Below the pieces are notes generated by a model. That model made no database searches and was not told where the DNA came from. It saw nothing but the letters and a program-made list of their open reading frames with translations. Shown one piece after another: positions 23,928 to 33,947 of a stretch of DNA of 37,718 bases. Made by a program: the position numbers and the translations under genes. Origin of the DNA: Secundilactobacillus collinoides DSM 20515 = JCM 1123. Its GTDB lineage: Bacteria; Bacillota; Bacilli; Lactobacillales; Lactobacillaceae. The first letter of the stretch is position 1; each line of letters begins with the position of its first letter. The DNA is taken from assembly GCF_001435975.1 (NCBI RefSeq), contig NZ_AYYR01000030.1, positions 1 to 37,718 on the forward strand, read 5' to 3'.

Positions 23928-25556
23928 CTACTTTGTGTAAGCACCCTTCAAATTCCAGTTGGCACCGGCTGAGTTGTAGATCCAACCCTTAAAGGAGCTG
24001 CTGATCATCCAAGGTGACCCTGATTGATACAGTGGGGTGATCCCTTGATCCTTCAACAGGATGTTTTGTGCCTTGACCATGTCGTTCCAACGCGCTTCAG
24101 GCTTGTTGGCATCGGTGGTTGATGAGGCCTTGATCAACTTGTCATATTCTTTGTTTGACCACTGTGGCTGGTTGCTTGCATTGTTGGTGGTCAGAATGTT
24201 CAAGAAGGTGATAGGGTCTGAGAAGTCGGCGAACCAATCTGACAAAGTCATTTGGAAACTGTGCGTGGATTGTTCAGCCAACACAGTTTGAGATGGAATA
24301 TTCTTGTTGGTGATCTTCAAACCAGGCAAGTTCTTTTCCAAAGTACTTTGCAGGTATTGCGTCACTTGTTCAGTATCAGAAGAGTTACCGGCTAACAAGG
24401 TGATGTGTGGGTTAGAGATCCCAGTTTCCTTCAGGCCTTCCTTCCAAAGTTTCTTGGCTTTGGTCGGGTTGTAGGTCATTGAAGAAGGCGTTGTCGTGTC
24501 GGAAGTGAAATCTTTACCGGTCTTCGGGTTAACGGCTAAGCCCTTTGAAACGAAACTCCCATTGCTGAATGACCCGTCGCCTAAGACTTGTTTTGTTAAG
24601 GTCTTCCGGTTAACAGCCATTGAAATAGCTTCCCGAATCTTCAGGTTCTTAAACAACTTCATCTTTTGGTTCAATGACAGGTAGTATGAACTTGATGTTG
24701 GCAGGTTCGTTAATGATTTGTTGTTCTTTAGGTTCTTTGATTGGTTACCAGTAATGTTGGTGGCAATCAGCTTCTTTGAGTTGTACTGGTTCAAACCAGT
24801 TTGCGGATCCTTAACAACTTGATAGTTGATAGTCGACAGCTTAACGTCTTTCTTGTCCCAGTAAGTACTGTTCTTGGTCAACTTCCAAGCGGTACTCGTC
24901 CCATTCCATTTAGAAAGCTTGAATGGGCCATCGTACACCATCTTGTCGCTACGAGTCCCATATTTAGAACCGTACTTTTCGACCACTTTTTGATCCTGTG
25001 GGAAGAAGACAGGGAACCCAAGCAACAGCTTGAAGTATGGAATCTGTTCTTCAAGGGTGATCTTCAGTTTATAGTTCCCGATAGCCTTGATGCCCAAGGT
25101 CGAAGCAGCTTTCTTACTATCTTGAATCTGATCGGCGTTCTTAATCCCGCTAAAGAGGTAGCCGTACTGCGACTTTGTCTTTGGATCGACTGTTCGCCGC
25201 CAAGAATAAACGAAGTCTTTAGCTGTCACCTTATCACCGTTGCTCCATTTAACGCCGTGACGCAGGGTGATGGTGTAGGTCTTGCCATCCTTTGACTTGA
25301 CCAGCTTAGTCGCAATCGCCTTCTCGGTCTTACTGTTTTTGCCTAGACGGTAAAGACCTTCCTCGGTATTGTTCAGCATGTTGAACGTTCCGAGGGCGGT
25401 AGACTTGGAAAGATCCATCGTTGAAATTTCACTATCAGTAGACAGGGTAATTGATTTACTCTTTGACCCTGAGCTACTACTGTTCGAACAGGCAGCTAAA
25501 AATAACGCTGCGCCGGCCACTCCTACTGTGGCCAGCCACTTATGCTTAAAGTTCAT
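23928..25556 (-). CDS. OppA-like oligopeptide-binding lipoprotein (copy 1)
   Basis: The substrate-binding protein of a peptide ABC importer, 542 residues. The lipobox LAAC near residue 22 directs acylation and anchoring outside the membrane. Family 5 solute-binding features include the LRHGVKWSNGDKVTAKDFVYSW motif and the C-terminal NDMVKAQNILLKDQGITPLYQSG. The start at 25556 is preferred because AGGAGG stands before it; an upstream in-frame ATG would add 13 residues ahead of the signal peptide. No oppBCDF genes are nearby, so it must use a permease encoded elsewhere. About four in five residues match copy 2. Its own promoter (25623-25650) and terminator make it a single-gene unit. Confidence 0.9.
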   Translation of the reverse strand: MNFKHKWLATVGVAGAALFLAACSNSSSSGSKSKSITLSTDSEISTMDLSKSTALGTFNMLNNTEEGLYRLGKNSKTEKAIATKLVKSKDGKTYTITLRHGVKWSNGDKVTAKDFVYSWRRTVDPKTKSQYGYLFSGIKNADQIQDSKKAASTLGIKAIGNYKLKITLEEQIPYFKLLLGFPVFFPQDQKVVEKYGSKYGTRSDKMVYDGPFKLSKWNGTSTAWKLTKNSTYWDKKDVKLSTINYQVVKDPQTGLNQYNSKKLIATNITGNQSKNLKNNKSLTNLPTSSSYYLSLNQKMKLFKNLKIREAISMAVNRKTLTKQVLGDGSFSNGSFVSKGLAVNPKTGKDFTSDTTTPSSMTYNPTKAKKLWKEGLKETGISNPHITLLAGNSSDTEQVTQYLQSTLEKNLPGLKITNKNIPSQTVLAEQSTHSFQMTLSDWFADFSDPITFLNILTTNNASNQPQWSNKEYDKLIKASSTTDANKPEARWNDMVKAQNILLKDQGITPLYQSGSPWMISSSFKGWIYNSAGANWNLKGAYTK

Positions 25557-25622
25557 ACAAATATCCTCCTCACACACATACCACAATGACGTCACATAAA
25601 ACTTTAATGTTTCTTTAATGTT

Positions 25623-25650
25623 AGATTACCACACATCTGGGAATTGTTAA
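25623..25650 (-). promoter_or_regulatory. Promoter of OppA copy 1
   Basis: On the minus strand: TTAACA (25645-25650), 16 bases, TAATCT (25623-25628) with TGG just before (extended -10). The surrounding 50 bases are nearly identical to the promoter of copy 2. Confidence 0.6.
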
Positions 25651-25776
25651 GCATTAAAATAATAAAAATTTACGGTATTCAGTCATGAACGGGCGTAAAA
25701 AGGCTTTAATTGGGGATTTATTGGGTAAATATTCATTATGCAAAATAAAAATAATACGCACTTAAGACACAAAAAA

Positions 25777-25816
25777 ACGGTTTATGATTTAAAAGTGCGT
25801 CTTGATCATAAACCGT
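25777..25816 (-). terminator. Terminator of OppA copy 2
   Basis: ACGGTTTATGAT (25777-25788) pairs with ATCATAAACCGT (25805-25816); the minus strand continues into seven T residues. The loop segment AAGTGCGT can also pair with ACGCACTT at 25756-25763. Confidence 0.8.
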
Positions 25817-25851
25817 CTCTTAACATCGTGTGTCAAGTTAGTGTGGTGTAA

Positions 25852-27480
25852 CTACTTTGTATAAGCCTCTTTCAAATTCCAGTTAGCACCGGCTGAATTA
25901 TAAATATAGCCCTTAAATGAACTACTGATCATCCAAGGCGCACCAGATTGAAACAGGGGAGTAATTCCTTGGTCTTTCAACAATATATTTTGCGCCTTCA
26001 CCATGTCGTTCCAACGTGCTTCCGGCTTGTTGGCATCGGTGGTGGAAGAGGCCTTGATCAATTTATCATACTGTTTGTTAGACCATTGCGGTTGATTACT
26101 TGGGTTATCCGTTGTCAGGATGTTTAAGAAGGTGATTGGATCTGAGAAATCGGCGTACCAGTCAGACAATGTCATCTGGAAATTATGCTGGGATTGTTCA
26201 GCTAACACAGTTTGGGCCGGAATGTTTTTGTCAGTAATAGTAAGCCCTGGCAAATGCTTTTCCAAAGTGTTTTGTAAGTACTGTGTTACTTGGCCGGTAT
26301 CGGAGGCATTACCTGCTAACAACGTGATATGCGGATTGGAAATGCCGGTTTCTTTGAGGCCTTCCTTCCATAATTTTTTGGCTTCGGTGGGGTTGTATTT
26401 CATTGAAGCGGGCGTCGAAGTATCAGATGTGAAATCTTTACCAGTCTTTGGGTTAACGGCCAGTCCCTTGGAAACAAAACTGCCATTATCAAAGGAACCA
26501 TCACCTAACACTTTGTTGGTCAGGGTGTTTCGGTTAACGGCCATTGAGATGGCTTCCCGAATTTTTAGATTCTTGAATAGCTTCATTTTTTGATTAAGTG
26601 AGAGGTAATAACTGCTTGATGTAGGCAGGTTAGTTAAAGCTTTATTGTTCTTTAGATTCTTTGCCTGGTTACCAGTAATACTTGTGGCGATTAATTTTTT
26701 GGAGTCGTACTGGTTTAACCCGGTTTGAGGGTCCTTGACAACTTGATAGTGGATGGTATTTAGTTTGACATGCTTCTTGTCCCAATATTTATTGTTTTTG
26801 ACCAGTTTCCATGCAGTGCTGGTCCCATTCCAATTAACGAGTTTAAATGGTCCATCGTAAACTAGGCGGTTACTTCGGGTACCGTAATTAGATCCATATT
26901 TTTGGACCACTTTTTTATCTTGGGGGAAGAAAACAGGGAAGCCAAGTAACAGTTTGAAGTATGGAATTTGGGACTCAAGTGTAATTTTGAGTTTGTACTT
27001 TCCTTTAGCCTGAATACCAAGAGTTGAAGGTGATTTTTTACTATCCTGAATTTCATCCGCATTTTTAACACCGCTGAAGAGATACCCATACTGCGACTTC
27101 GTTTTTGGATTGACAGTTCGCCGCCACGAATAAACAAAATCTTGAGCAGTTACAGGATCGCCGTTGCTCCATTTAACGCCATGTCGCAAAGTTATCGTAT
27201 AGGTTTTGCCATCTTTGGATTTGACCAATTTTTTTGCAATTGCTTTTTCCGTCTTACTATGTTTTCCCAACCGGTAGAGGCCTTCTTCGGAATTGTTCAG
27301 CAAATTGAAAGTTTCAACAGCAGTTGTTTTTGACAGATCCATTGTAGATATTTCACCATCAGTCGAGAGCGTAATGGACTCATTTTTGGAACTTGAGCTG
27401 CCACTGTTCGAACAGGCGGCTAATAGTAGTGCTGATCCGGCCACACCAACAGCAGCCAGCCATTTATGCATATCGTTCAT
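25852..27480 (-). CDS. OppA-like oligopeptide-binding lipoprotein (copy 2)
   Basis: The tandem paralogue of the 23928 gene, same 542-residue length, lipobox LAAC, and the same start logic (ATG at 27480 behind GGAGGAG; the longer frame adds MCDMCEEEIC). Residue changes between copies are mostly conservative and spread along the protein, with several in the region after the signal (NSGSSSSKNESI against NSSSSGSKSKSI) and around the putative ligand lobe. The two may differ in peptide preference. It is transcribed away from lacLM and has its own promoter and terminator. Multiple OppA receptors sharing one permease are common in peptide-dependent lactobacilli. Confidence 0.9.
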   Translation of the reverse strand: MNDMHKWLAAVGVAGSALLLAACSNSGSSSSKNESITLSTDGEISTMDLSKTTAVETFNLLNNSEEGLYRLGKHSKTEKAIAKKLVKSKDGKTYTITLRHGVKWSNGDPVTAQDFVYSWRRTVNPKTKSQYGYLFSGVKNADEIQDSKKSPSTLGIQAKGKYKLKITLESQIPYFKLLLGFPVFFPQDKKVVQKYGSNYGTRSNRLVYDGPFKLVNWNGTSTAWKLVKNNKYWDKKHVKLNTIHYQVVKDPQTGLNQYDSKKLIATSITGNQAKNLKNNKALTNLPTSSSYYLSLNQKMKLFKNLKIREAISMAVNRNTLTNKVLGDGSFDNGSFVSKGLAVNPKTGKDFTSDTSTPASMKYNPTEAKKLWKEGLKETGISNPHITLLAGNASDTGQVTQYLQNTLEKHLPGLTITDKNIPAQTVLAEQSQHNFQMTLSDWYADFSDPITFLNILTTDNPSNQPQWSNKQYDKLIKASSTTDANKPEARWNDMVKAQNILLKDQGITPLFQSGAPWMISSSFKGYIYNSAGANWNLKEAYTK

Positions 27481-27558
27481 ACAAATCTCCTCCTCACACA
27501 TATCACACAATAAGAATCACACAGAGTTTTAATGATACTCTAATAATTCTTTAATGTT

Positions 27559-27586
27559 AGATTACCACACATCTGAGAATTGTTAA
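27559..27586 (-). promoter_or_regulatory. Promoter of OppA copy 2
   Basis: On the minus strand: TTAACA (27581-27586), 16 bases, TAATCT (27559-27564), extended -10. Duplicated with the gene. Confidence 0.6.
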
Positions 27587-27825
27587 GCACTAAAGTAATA
27601 AAAATTGACGATTTTTGCGTTGAATTGCGGCTATTAGGATATTTTTTTGAATCGACTGCGTAAATATTCATTGTGAAATGTTGACGAAAATTGCGGGCAT
27701 TTGATTCAGATTATAAGTGATGAGTTACCTTTGAATTGCTTTTTGGTTGGCTAGATAAGCAGAAAATTGGTCAGCTAACTTGACTGGAAAATGTGATTTC
27801 GTGTTGAATATGTGAAATAAATCCT

Positions 27826-27887
27826 TTGCTTACACCCCTAGTAATTTTTTACTAAAAAGTTTATCATGATGGATGTAAGCGCTTCAT
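27826..27887 (+). promoter_or_regulatory. lacL promoter and cre-like site
   Basis: TTGCTT (27826-27831), 17 bases, TTACTA (27849-27854), then ATGTAAGCGCTTCAT (27873-27887), one mismatch from the CcpA-binding consensus WTGNAANCGNWNNCW. A site just downstream of the -10 would block transcription when glucose is present. Confidence 0.55.
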
Positions 27888-27967
27888 TATTAATGAAAGA
27901 AAATAGTGAAACGTCACATCCAAGTCTTTTGATTTCTAACACTAGAGATATTAAGGGAGGCCTTTTT

Positions 27968-29863
27968 TTGAAAGCAGAAATTAGCTGGCTGGACGATCCG
28001 GAAGTATTTCGGGTGAACCAGTTACCTGCTCGCAGCGACCACCGCGCGTTTCAGAGTACGGCAGAAGCAACGACTAAGCAATCAAGCTTAGAACAGTCGC
28101 TTGACGGTGATTGGCAGTTCAAATTTGCCAAGACACCGCAGGAACGACCAGCGGGGTTTTATGACCCGGATTATGACCGCAGTAAGTTTGATACCATTGC
28201 TGTTCCCGGGCACATTGAGATTGCCGGATACGGACAGCTTAAATACATTAATACTACCTATCCCTGGGAGGGGAAAATTTTTCGGCGTCCAGCGTATGCG
28301 TTGAACGACCAGGATACTGGCAAAGGGATGTTTAGTGAGGGCGAAGACAACACCGTCGGGGCCTATGCCACTACTTTCACCCTGAACCCAGAATTGCGCG
28401 ACAAACGCGTCATTGTTCAGTTTGACGGGGTCGAAGAAGCCATGTATCTGTGGTTGAACGGCCAATTTGTCGGTTATGCTGAGGATAGTTTTTCCCGTTC
28501 TGAATTTGATTTGACACCGTACCTGAAAGACGGTGAAAATCTGATTGCCGTTGAGGTATTTAAGCGTAGTACGGCGGCGTTTATCGAAGATCAGGACATG
28601 TTCCGGTTTTCCGGTATCTTCCGCAGCGTTCGCCTAGTTGCAAAACCGGCTGTGTTCTTGGAAGATATGACGTTGCGGCCTGACGTTTCTGACGATTACA
28701 AGAACGGTGATTTGAATTTAGCGCTGAAATTGTCCCAAACAGACGATGCACCAGATGCTGAGATTCGGGTCAAGGTGACGGATGGCGACGGGCGTGAAGT
28801 CCTGTCGTTAGCCAAACCAGTAGCAAACACTGTGTCGTTTACCGATAACGCGTTCAAGAACGTTCATTTGTGGAACCACATGGATCCGTACCTGTACCAC
28901 CTGCAAATTGAAATCGTCACAACTGCTGGTGAGACATTAGCCGTGGTACCGTACGATTTCGGGTTCCGTAAGGTTGAACTGAAGAACAAGATCATGTTGT
29001 TAAACGGCAACCGCATCATTATTAACGGGGTGAACCGGCACGAATGGGATGCCCATCGCGGTCGTGCTGTTACGGCCGAAGACATGACCTATGATATGCA
29101 GATTTTCCACGAAAATAACATTAACGCGGTTCGGACGTGTCACTATCCCGATCAGATCCCGTGGTACTTCTTGTGCGACCACGAAGGCATCTACATGATG
29201 GCTGAAAACAACTTGGAATCCCACGGCACCTGGCAGAAGATGGGGGCGGTTGAACCGTCATACAACGTGCCCGGCTCTGTACCGCAGTGGAAAGAAGCGG
29301 TGCTTGACCGTGCCCGCAGTAATTACGAGACCTTTAAGAATCACACCGCTGTTTTATTCTGGTCACTGGGAAACGAATCGTACGCCGGCGATGATATTGC
29401 CGCGATGAACAAATTCTACAAGGACCACGATGATACTCGGTTGACCCACTATGAAGGGGTCTGCCGGAACCGGAAGTATGAGGACCAGATCTCCGACATG
29501 GAATCAATGATGTATGATCCGCCATTAGAAATCGCAAAGTATCTGGAAAACAATCCGAAGAAGCCGTTTGTTGATTGCGAATACATGCATGATATGGGCA
29601 ATTCCCTTGGTGGCATGAGTTCCTACAATGACCTGATTGATAAGTACCCGATGTATCAAGGCGGATTTATCTGGGATTATATCGACCAGGCGCTCTGGAC
29701 CGAAGACGAAGTGACTGGCGAACCAGTCCTGCGTTACGGCGGTGACTTTGACGACCGCCATTCAGACTATGAATTCTCAGGTGACGGGCTGTTGTTTGCA
29801 GACCGGACACCAAAGCCAGCAATGCAGGAGGTGAAGTACTACTATGGCAAACACATCAACTAA
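27968..29863 (+). CDS. lacL: Beta-galactosidase large subunit LacL
   Basis: The large, catalytic subunit of heterodimeric GH2 beta-galactosidase, which hydrolyses lactose to glucose and galactose in the cytoplasm. From the TTG at 27968 it has 631 residues, close to other LacL proteins; AAGGGAGG precedes it, and [20 protein letters not shown] matches the family N-terminus. A longer in-frame ORF from 27866 would cover the cre-like site and has no ribosome site. Acid/base Glu about 470 lies in FWSLGNES, nucleophile Glu about 538 in [13 protein letters not shown]. The gene overlaps lacM by 20 bases, the usual coupled arrangement. No lactose permease is adjacent. Confidence 0.95.
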   Translation: MKAEISWLDDPEVFRVNQLPARSDHRAFQSTAEATTKQSSLEQSLDGDWQFKFAKTPQERPAGFYDPDYDRSKFDTIAVPGHIEIAGYGQLKYINTTYPWEGKIFRRPAYALNDQDTGKGMFSEGEDNTVGAYATTFTLNPELRDKRVIVQFDGVEEAMYLWLNGQFVGYAEDSFSRSEFDLTPYLKDGENLIAVEVFKRSTAAFIEDQDMFRFSGIFRSVRLVAKPAVFLEDMTLRPDVSDDYKNGDLNLALKLSQTDDAPDAEIRVKVTDGDGREVLSLAKPVANTVSFTDNAFKNVHLWNHMDPYLYHLQIEIVTTAGETLAVVPYDFGFRKVELKNKIMLLNGNRIIINGVNRHEWDAHRGRAVTAEDMTYDMQIFHENNINAVRTCHYPDQIPWYFLCDHEGIYMMAENNLESHGTWQKMGAVEPSYNVPGSVPQWKEAVLDRARSNYETFKNHTAVLFWSLGNESYAGDDIAAMNKFYKDHDDTRLTHYEGVCRNRKYEDQISDMESMMYDPPLEIAKYLENNPKKPFVDCEYMHDMGNSLGGMSSYNDLIDKYPMYQGGFIWDYIDQALWTEDEVTGEPVLRYGGDFDDRHSDYEFSGDGLLFADRTPKPAMQEVKYYYGKHIN

Positions 29864-30809
29864 GGTAAAAGTGATTTTCGGCGATGCATCGTTGGGCCTG
29901 CGTGGCACAAACTTCGGCTATATCTTCAGCTATGACCGGGGTGGTCTGGAATCCCTTGTTCAAAACGGCAAGGAGTGGTGCTACCGCATTCCACGGCCAG
30001 CATTCTGGCGGGCAACCACGGATAACGACCGTGGGAACCAGTTCTACGTGAAATCGGCGCAGTGGCTTGGCGCTGACTTGTTCAGCCAGTGCGTGAAGAT
30101 CGAAGTCTTCATCGATGGTCAAAGTGTCGGCTTCCCAATTTCGCCGGAAAACAACAAATACTCTAACCAGGAATATGCAACGAAGGCCGCTGTTGAATAC
30201 ACTTATGAAACGGCCACGACGCCTGCCACCACAGTGACGGTACGCTACACCGTTGACGGGACCGGCAGCATCCAAGTGGCCGCCCGCTACAATGGTGCCA
30301 AAGGGTTACCGCAGCTACCAGTCTTTGGATTGCGTTTCACCATGCCAACGGCTGCCACTGGTTTTGACTACGATGGCCTATCCGGCGAGACCTATCCCGA
30401 CCGGATGGCTGGCGGGGTGCCCGGTACCTATCACGTCGACGGACTGCCCGTTGCCCCGTTCATGGTCCCGCAGGAATGTGGCATGCACATGGCAACGAAA
30501 TCCGTTACGGTCAACCGTGACTTGACGTTGAATAACGCTGACCAATCCCGGGACACGTTCCGCCTGACCTTCAAGCAGACCGACAAGCCGTTTGCGTTCA
30601 CTTGTCTGCCGTACACGCCTGAAGAGTTGGAAAATGCGACCCACATCGAAGAATTACCCTTGAAACGGCGGACGATTTTCACCGTTTATGGTGCTTCTCG
30701 CGGGGTTGGCGGGATTGATAGCTGGGGTGCTGACGTGGAAGAGAAATACCATGTTAGTGCTGAGGACGATATTGCGTTTGGGTTTACGATCAGTGGACCT
30801 GAAGGCTAA
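29844..30809 (+). CDS. lacM: Beta-galactosidase small subunit LacM
   Basis: A 321-residue subunit equal to the C-terminal domain of LacZ-type enzymes (Bgal small chain), needed to complete the LacL active site. [18 protein letters not shown] and RATTDNDRG are diagnostic. Start ATG 29844 with AGGAGGTGAAG inside the end of lacL, so translation is coupled. Codon use is richer in G and C than in the neighbouring oppA genes, as is lacL, which fits the frequent plasmid or horizontal spread of lacLM, though not proof of it. Confidence 0.95.
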   Translation: MANTSTKVKVIFGDASLGLRGTNFGYIFSYDRGGLESLVQNGKEWCYRIPRPAFWRATTDNDRGNQFYVKSAQWLGADLFSQCVKIEVFIDGQSVGFPISPENNKYSNQEYATKAAVEYTYETATTPATTVTVRYTVDGTGSIQVAARYNGAKGLPQLPVFGLRFTMPTAATGFDYDGLSGETYPDRMAGGVPGTYHVDGLPVAPFMVPQECGMHMATKSVTVNRDLTLNNADQSRDTFRLTFKQTDKPFAFTCLPYTPEELENATHIEELPLKRRTIFTVYGASRGVGGIDSWGADVEEKYHVSAEDDIAFGFTISGPEG

Positions 30810-30825
30810 ATAGCATTCAATTTTG

Positions 30826-30858
30826 AAAGCGGCAACGGTTGGAGTTGCCGCTTTTTTT
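30826..30858 (+). terminator. Terminator of lacLM
   Basis: AAAGCGGCAAC-ggttgga-GTTGCCGC followed by seven T residues. Confidence 0.9.
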
Positions 30859-30949
30859 GTTGGGTCTGTTCGAAAATGCCAGGTTCGAGCATTGCCACCA
30901 ACGTTGCGCACGCGCCACCCCTTAACGATATCCATCCACGCGCTCTGCT

Positions 30950-30980
30950 TGACTTACAGCCCACTCTAACGCCTATAATG
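30950..30980 (+). promoter_or_regulatory. Promoter of the aldo/keto reductase gene
   Basis: TTGACT (30950-30955) and perfect TATAAT (30975-30980), spaced 19 bases, a little long. Confidence 0.45.
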
Positions 30981-31020
30981 GATGATGTAATGAATCTTCA
31001 CAATTAGGAGGGTTTCAGAC

Positions 31021-31974
31021 ATGAAAGAAGTTGCGATTGGTAATTCCAATTTAAAGGCCTCAGCCATTGCGCTTGGCGTCATGCGGATGCTGACGTTGAA
31101 TTCGGATGACGCTGCATCTTTATTGGATACGGTTCATGCTCAAGGTGTGAACTTCATTGATTCAGCGGACATTTATGGTTCAGGAAAATCTGAAAAAGTG
31201 TTCGGCGAAGCGCTGAAAAAATCAGGTGTGAAGCGTGAGGACTTGATTATTCAGTCAAAGGGCGGCATCATCCTTGATCCTAAACGCAGCCACGACGATC
31301 TTGTTTTTGGGATGCGGTACGATTTTTCAAAGGATCACTTGATTGAATCTGTTGATGGCATCTTAAAGCGGATGCAGATCGATTACCTGGACTTTTTCTT
31401 ACTGCACCGGCCAGATCCATTGATGGAACCAGATGAAGTGGCAGCAGCTTTTGACGAGTTGCAGGCAGCTGGTAAAGTGCGGCATTTCGGTGTTTCAAAC
31501 TGTAATCCCAGTCAAGTCAATCTGCTTCAGGCATCCATTGATCAAAAATTGCTGGTCAACCAGCTGCAGTTTAGTGTGATGCACGCCGGTACCATCAGTT
31601 CCGGGTTGCACGTCAACATGGAAGACGATGCTGGTGTTGACCATGACGGCGGTATCATCGAATACTCACGGTTGCACAACATGACCATCCAGGCCTGGTC
31701 GCCATTCCAGTACGGGCTATTCGAAGGCGCCTACATCGACAATCCGAAGTTCCCAGAATTAAACAAGAAATTGCAAGAATTGGCTGATGCTAAGGACAGC
31801 ACCAAGAACGGGATCGCCACGGCATGGATCCTGCGCCACCCGGCAAAAATGCAGGTAATTCTCGGTTCAATGAACAAGGAACATTTGACAGAAAGCATTA
31901 AAGGTACGGATGTTCAGCTGACGAACCAAGAGTGGTATGATCTGTATTTTGCTGCGGGGCATGATTTGCCATAG
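31021..31974 (+). CDS. Aldo/keto reductase (YdhF-like)
   Basis: A 317-residue NADPH-dependent oxidoreductase with a TIM-barrel fold. Catalytic tetrad candidates are visible: Asp and Tyr in FIDSADIYGSGKSEKVFG (near residue 45-60), Lys in IIQSKGG, and His in LLHRPDPLMEP. The C-terminal IATAWILRHPAKMQVILGSMN resembles the cofactor-binding end of the family. Start ATG with AGGAGGG upstream. It stands alone between lacLM and a convergent ABC transporter. Substrate unknown; aldehydes or sugar-derived ketones are typical for the family. Confidence 0.88.
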   Translation: MKEVAIGNSNLKASAIALGVMRMLTLNSDDAASLLDTVHAQGVNFIDSADIYGSGKSEKVFGEALKKSGVKREDLIIQSKGGIILDPKRSHDDLVFGMRYDFSKDHLIESVDGILKRMQIDYLDFFLLHRPDPLMEPDEVAAAFDELQAAGKVRHFGVSNCNPSQVNLLQASIDQKLLVNQLQFSVMHAGTISSGLHVNMEDDAGVDHDGGIIEYSRLHNMTIQAWSPFQYGLFEGAYIDNPKFPELNKKLQELADAKDSTKNGIATAWILRHPAKMQVILGSMNKEHLTESIKGTDVQLTNQEWYDLYFAAGHDLP

Positions 31975-32142
31975 GGTTTGGCTTGCGGGACACGTTTTGT
32001 TGTCATTTAAGCAGCGTGCTTAGGCAGCCTAAATTCTTTGCATATAGGCCGTTGTTACAGCATATAAGCAGCGTATGTATTTTCGGAGACGGTTTACGAA
32101 AAGCTGCTTAAACCGGAACGTTGTTCAACCTATAAAAATACT

Positions 32143-32191
32143 AAAAAAGGGATCACAATCACGTCCTAAAAACGTGCTTGTGGTCTCTTTT
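32143..32191. terminator. Bidirectional terminator between aldo/keto reductase and ABC permease
   Basis: AAAAAAGGGATCACAATC plus ACGT pairs with ACGTGCTTGTGGTCTCTTTT around a 7-base loop, with mismatches. T runs on both strands. Between 31975 and here two AAGCAGCGT repeats (32010, 32068) and an AAGCAGC/GCTGCTT dyad are seen. Confidence 0.8.
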
Positions 32192-32194
32192 CTG

Positions 32195-32971
32195 TTAGTT
32201 ATTATGGTTATAAGCCCAAACGGTCAGCGGCGCAAAGACGACAACGATACCGATCCCGAAAGCAAGCACAATCAATGACTCGCTAGTCCATGCCCCGTTT
32301 GCCAAAATTTGACGAATGGCGGTGATCACAAAGGTAATCGGGTTAAGGTTGGCGAGTACCTGCATAAATTTAGGCAACGTATGAATCGGGATGAAGGCGT
32401 TCGAGAGAAATGACAGCATCATCATACCCATCATTGAAATACTTTGGACCATCGTGGCACTTTTTGCCAACAGGCCAAACAGCGCGAAGACCCAGGAAAT
32501 TGCCCAGCCCATAAAGATGGCGAGCAGGGCAATGACAATGATCCACTGGAAGCCGACATCTGGCCGCCAGCCCATCAGGTAGCCGGTGGTCAACGAGGTG
32601 ATGGTTGCAATCAGTAACCTGAGACTGTCAGCGAACAGTTGCCCGGCTAACGGTGCGATGTGGGCCATCGGTAGTGATTTAAACCGGTCAAAAACACCTG
32701 AGTCGAGATCCTCACGAATTTGTGCACCAGAACCCGTAGCCGCTGAGAGCATTGTTTGAATAAGAATCCCGGGGACGATGGTGGGCAGGTAGGCCTTCAC
32801 GCCACCCGCAATTGCGCCGCCAAAAAGATACCCGAAAAGCATCATAAACATGACGGGTTGGATGATCACGTCCATGAACCGATCGGGATTATGCACGGTT
32901 TTTAGCAGATTTCTGTACGCCATTGTGGCGGTGTTCATGATGAGATTACTTCTAGTTTGTTTGATTTCCAT
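32195..32971 (-). CDS. ABC-2 type transporter permease (DrrB-like)
   Basis: A 258-residue permease with six hydrophobic segments. The N-terminal region MAYRNLLKTVHNPDRFMDVIIQPVMFMMLFGYLFGGAI and the later LPTIVPGILIQTMLSAATGSGAQIREDLDSGVFDRFKSLPM-type stretch are diagnostic of the DrrB/ABC-2 family that exports drugs or lipids. ATG start with AAGGAG. It follows its ATPase by 14 bases and is divergent from a MarR regulator, a layout typical of inducible multidrug efflux. Confidence 0.9.
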   Translation of the reverse strand: MEIKQTRSNLIMNTATMAYRNLLKTVHNPDRFMDVIIQPVMFMMLFGYLFGGAIAGGVKAYLPTIVPGILIQTMLSAATGSGAQIREDLDSGVFDRFKSLPMAHIAPLAGQLFADSLRLLIATITSLTTGYLMGWRPDVGFQWIIVIALLAIFMGWAISWVFALFGLLAKSATMVQSISMMGMMMLSFLSNAFIPIHTLPKFMQVLANLNPITFVITAIRQILANGAWTSESLIVLAFGIGIVVVFAPLTVWAYNHNN

Positions 32972-32985
32972 GGTTGTTCTACTCC

Positions 32986-33924
32986 TTAATTGTGAGTTGG
33001 CGCTGTCAGATTTAAGAAGACATCATCCAGTGTTGGTTCCTGAACCGATAAATGAGAAACACTGATCTGTTTGGCACGCAGATCCATCAAAATGTCAGTC
33101 AAACGATTTGAGTCGTCGAACGGTGCTAAAATGGTCGTTTGATCAATCAGTGTTGCCGATTTAAGATGGGTCGTGACGATATCTTTTGCCTCGGTTACTT
33201 GGTTAGAATCCGCCACAGACAGGCTTAATTTCGATTGACTCACCTGTTCCTTTAACGAAGCGGGTGTGCCAATTTTTACTAATTTTCCGTGGTCGATGAC
33301 GGCGATTCGGTCGGCCAGTTCATCGGCTTCATCGAGATACTGAGTGGTCAAAACAATGGTGGACCCCTCAGCAACGAGCTTACGAATGGTTTCCCACATT
33401 TGAGTTCTAGTACGCGGATCCAGTCCGGTGGTGGGTTCATCCAGGAAAATCAAAGCGGGACGGGTGATAAGGCTCACTGCGAGATCCAGTCGTCTGCGCA
33501 TGCCGCCTGAGAAGTCGCTAATGGTTTTGTCGGCCGACTCAAGCAAGGAAAATTCGGTGAGTAATTCAGTCGTGCGTTGCTTTGCTTCTGCACGGGAAAG
33601 TCCGTTGAGACGGGAAAAAATCATCAGGTTTTCCCTTGCTGAAATATCTTCATCAACAGAGGCGTACTGACCGGTTAAGCCAAACATGGCTCGTGCGGCA
33701 CTGCTTTCTTTAGCAACGTCGTGACCAAAAATCGTGACGTGACCGCTAGTGGCTTTTAGCAGGGTGGTCATCATCCGAAGCGTGGTTGTCTTACCAGCGC
33801 CGTTGGGGCCAAGCAGGCCGAACACTTCGCCGCGATAAATATTAAACGAGACATCGTCAACGGCGACCTTGTCTTTAAATTTCTTTGTGAGATGTGTGAC
33901 TTGTACAGCATAGTCTTGATTCAT
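32986..33924 (-). CDS. ABC transporter ATP-binding protein (DrrA-like)
   Basis: A 312-residue ATPase. Walker A GPNGAGKTT (about residues 37-45), signature SDFSGGMRRRLDLAVSL, Walker B ALIFLDEPTTGLD, and the DrrA-type C-terminal domain ending VQEPTLDDVFLNLT. It powers the permease encoded next. Transcribed from the near-consensus promoter at 33974-34002, which overlaps the operator repeats controlled presumably by the MarR protein encoded on the other strand. Confidence 0.93.
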   Translation of the reverse strand: MNQDYAVQVTHLTKKFKDKVAVDDVSFNIYRGEVFGLLGPNGAGKTTTLRMMTTLLKATSGHVTIFGHDVAKESSAARAMFGLTGQYASVDEDISARENLMIFSRLNGLSRAEAKQRTTELLTEFSLLESADKTISDFSGGMRRRLDLAVSLITRPALIFLDEPTTGLDPRTRTQMWETIRKLVAEGSTIVLTTQYLDEADELADRIAVIDHGKLVKIGTPASLKEQVSQSKLSLSVADSNQVTEAKDIVTTHLKSATLIDQTTILAPFDDSNRLTDILMDLRAKQISVSHLSVQEPTLDDVFLNLTAPTHN

Positions 33925-33947
33925 TTTAAAACCCTCTTAGTTATTTT

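Noticed and set aside
27866-27967. N-terminal extension of LacL
   Set aside because: No ribosome site, it includes the cre-like site, and the family N-terminus begins at the TTG at 27968.
32075-32278. 67-codon plus-strand ORF
   Set aside because: It passes through the bidirectional terminator and into the antisense of the ABC permease gene.
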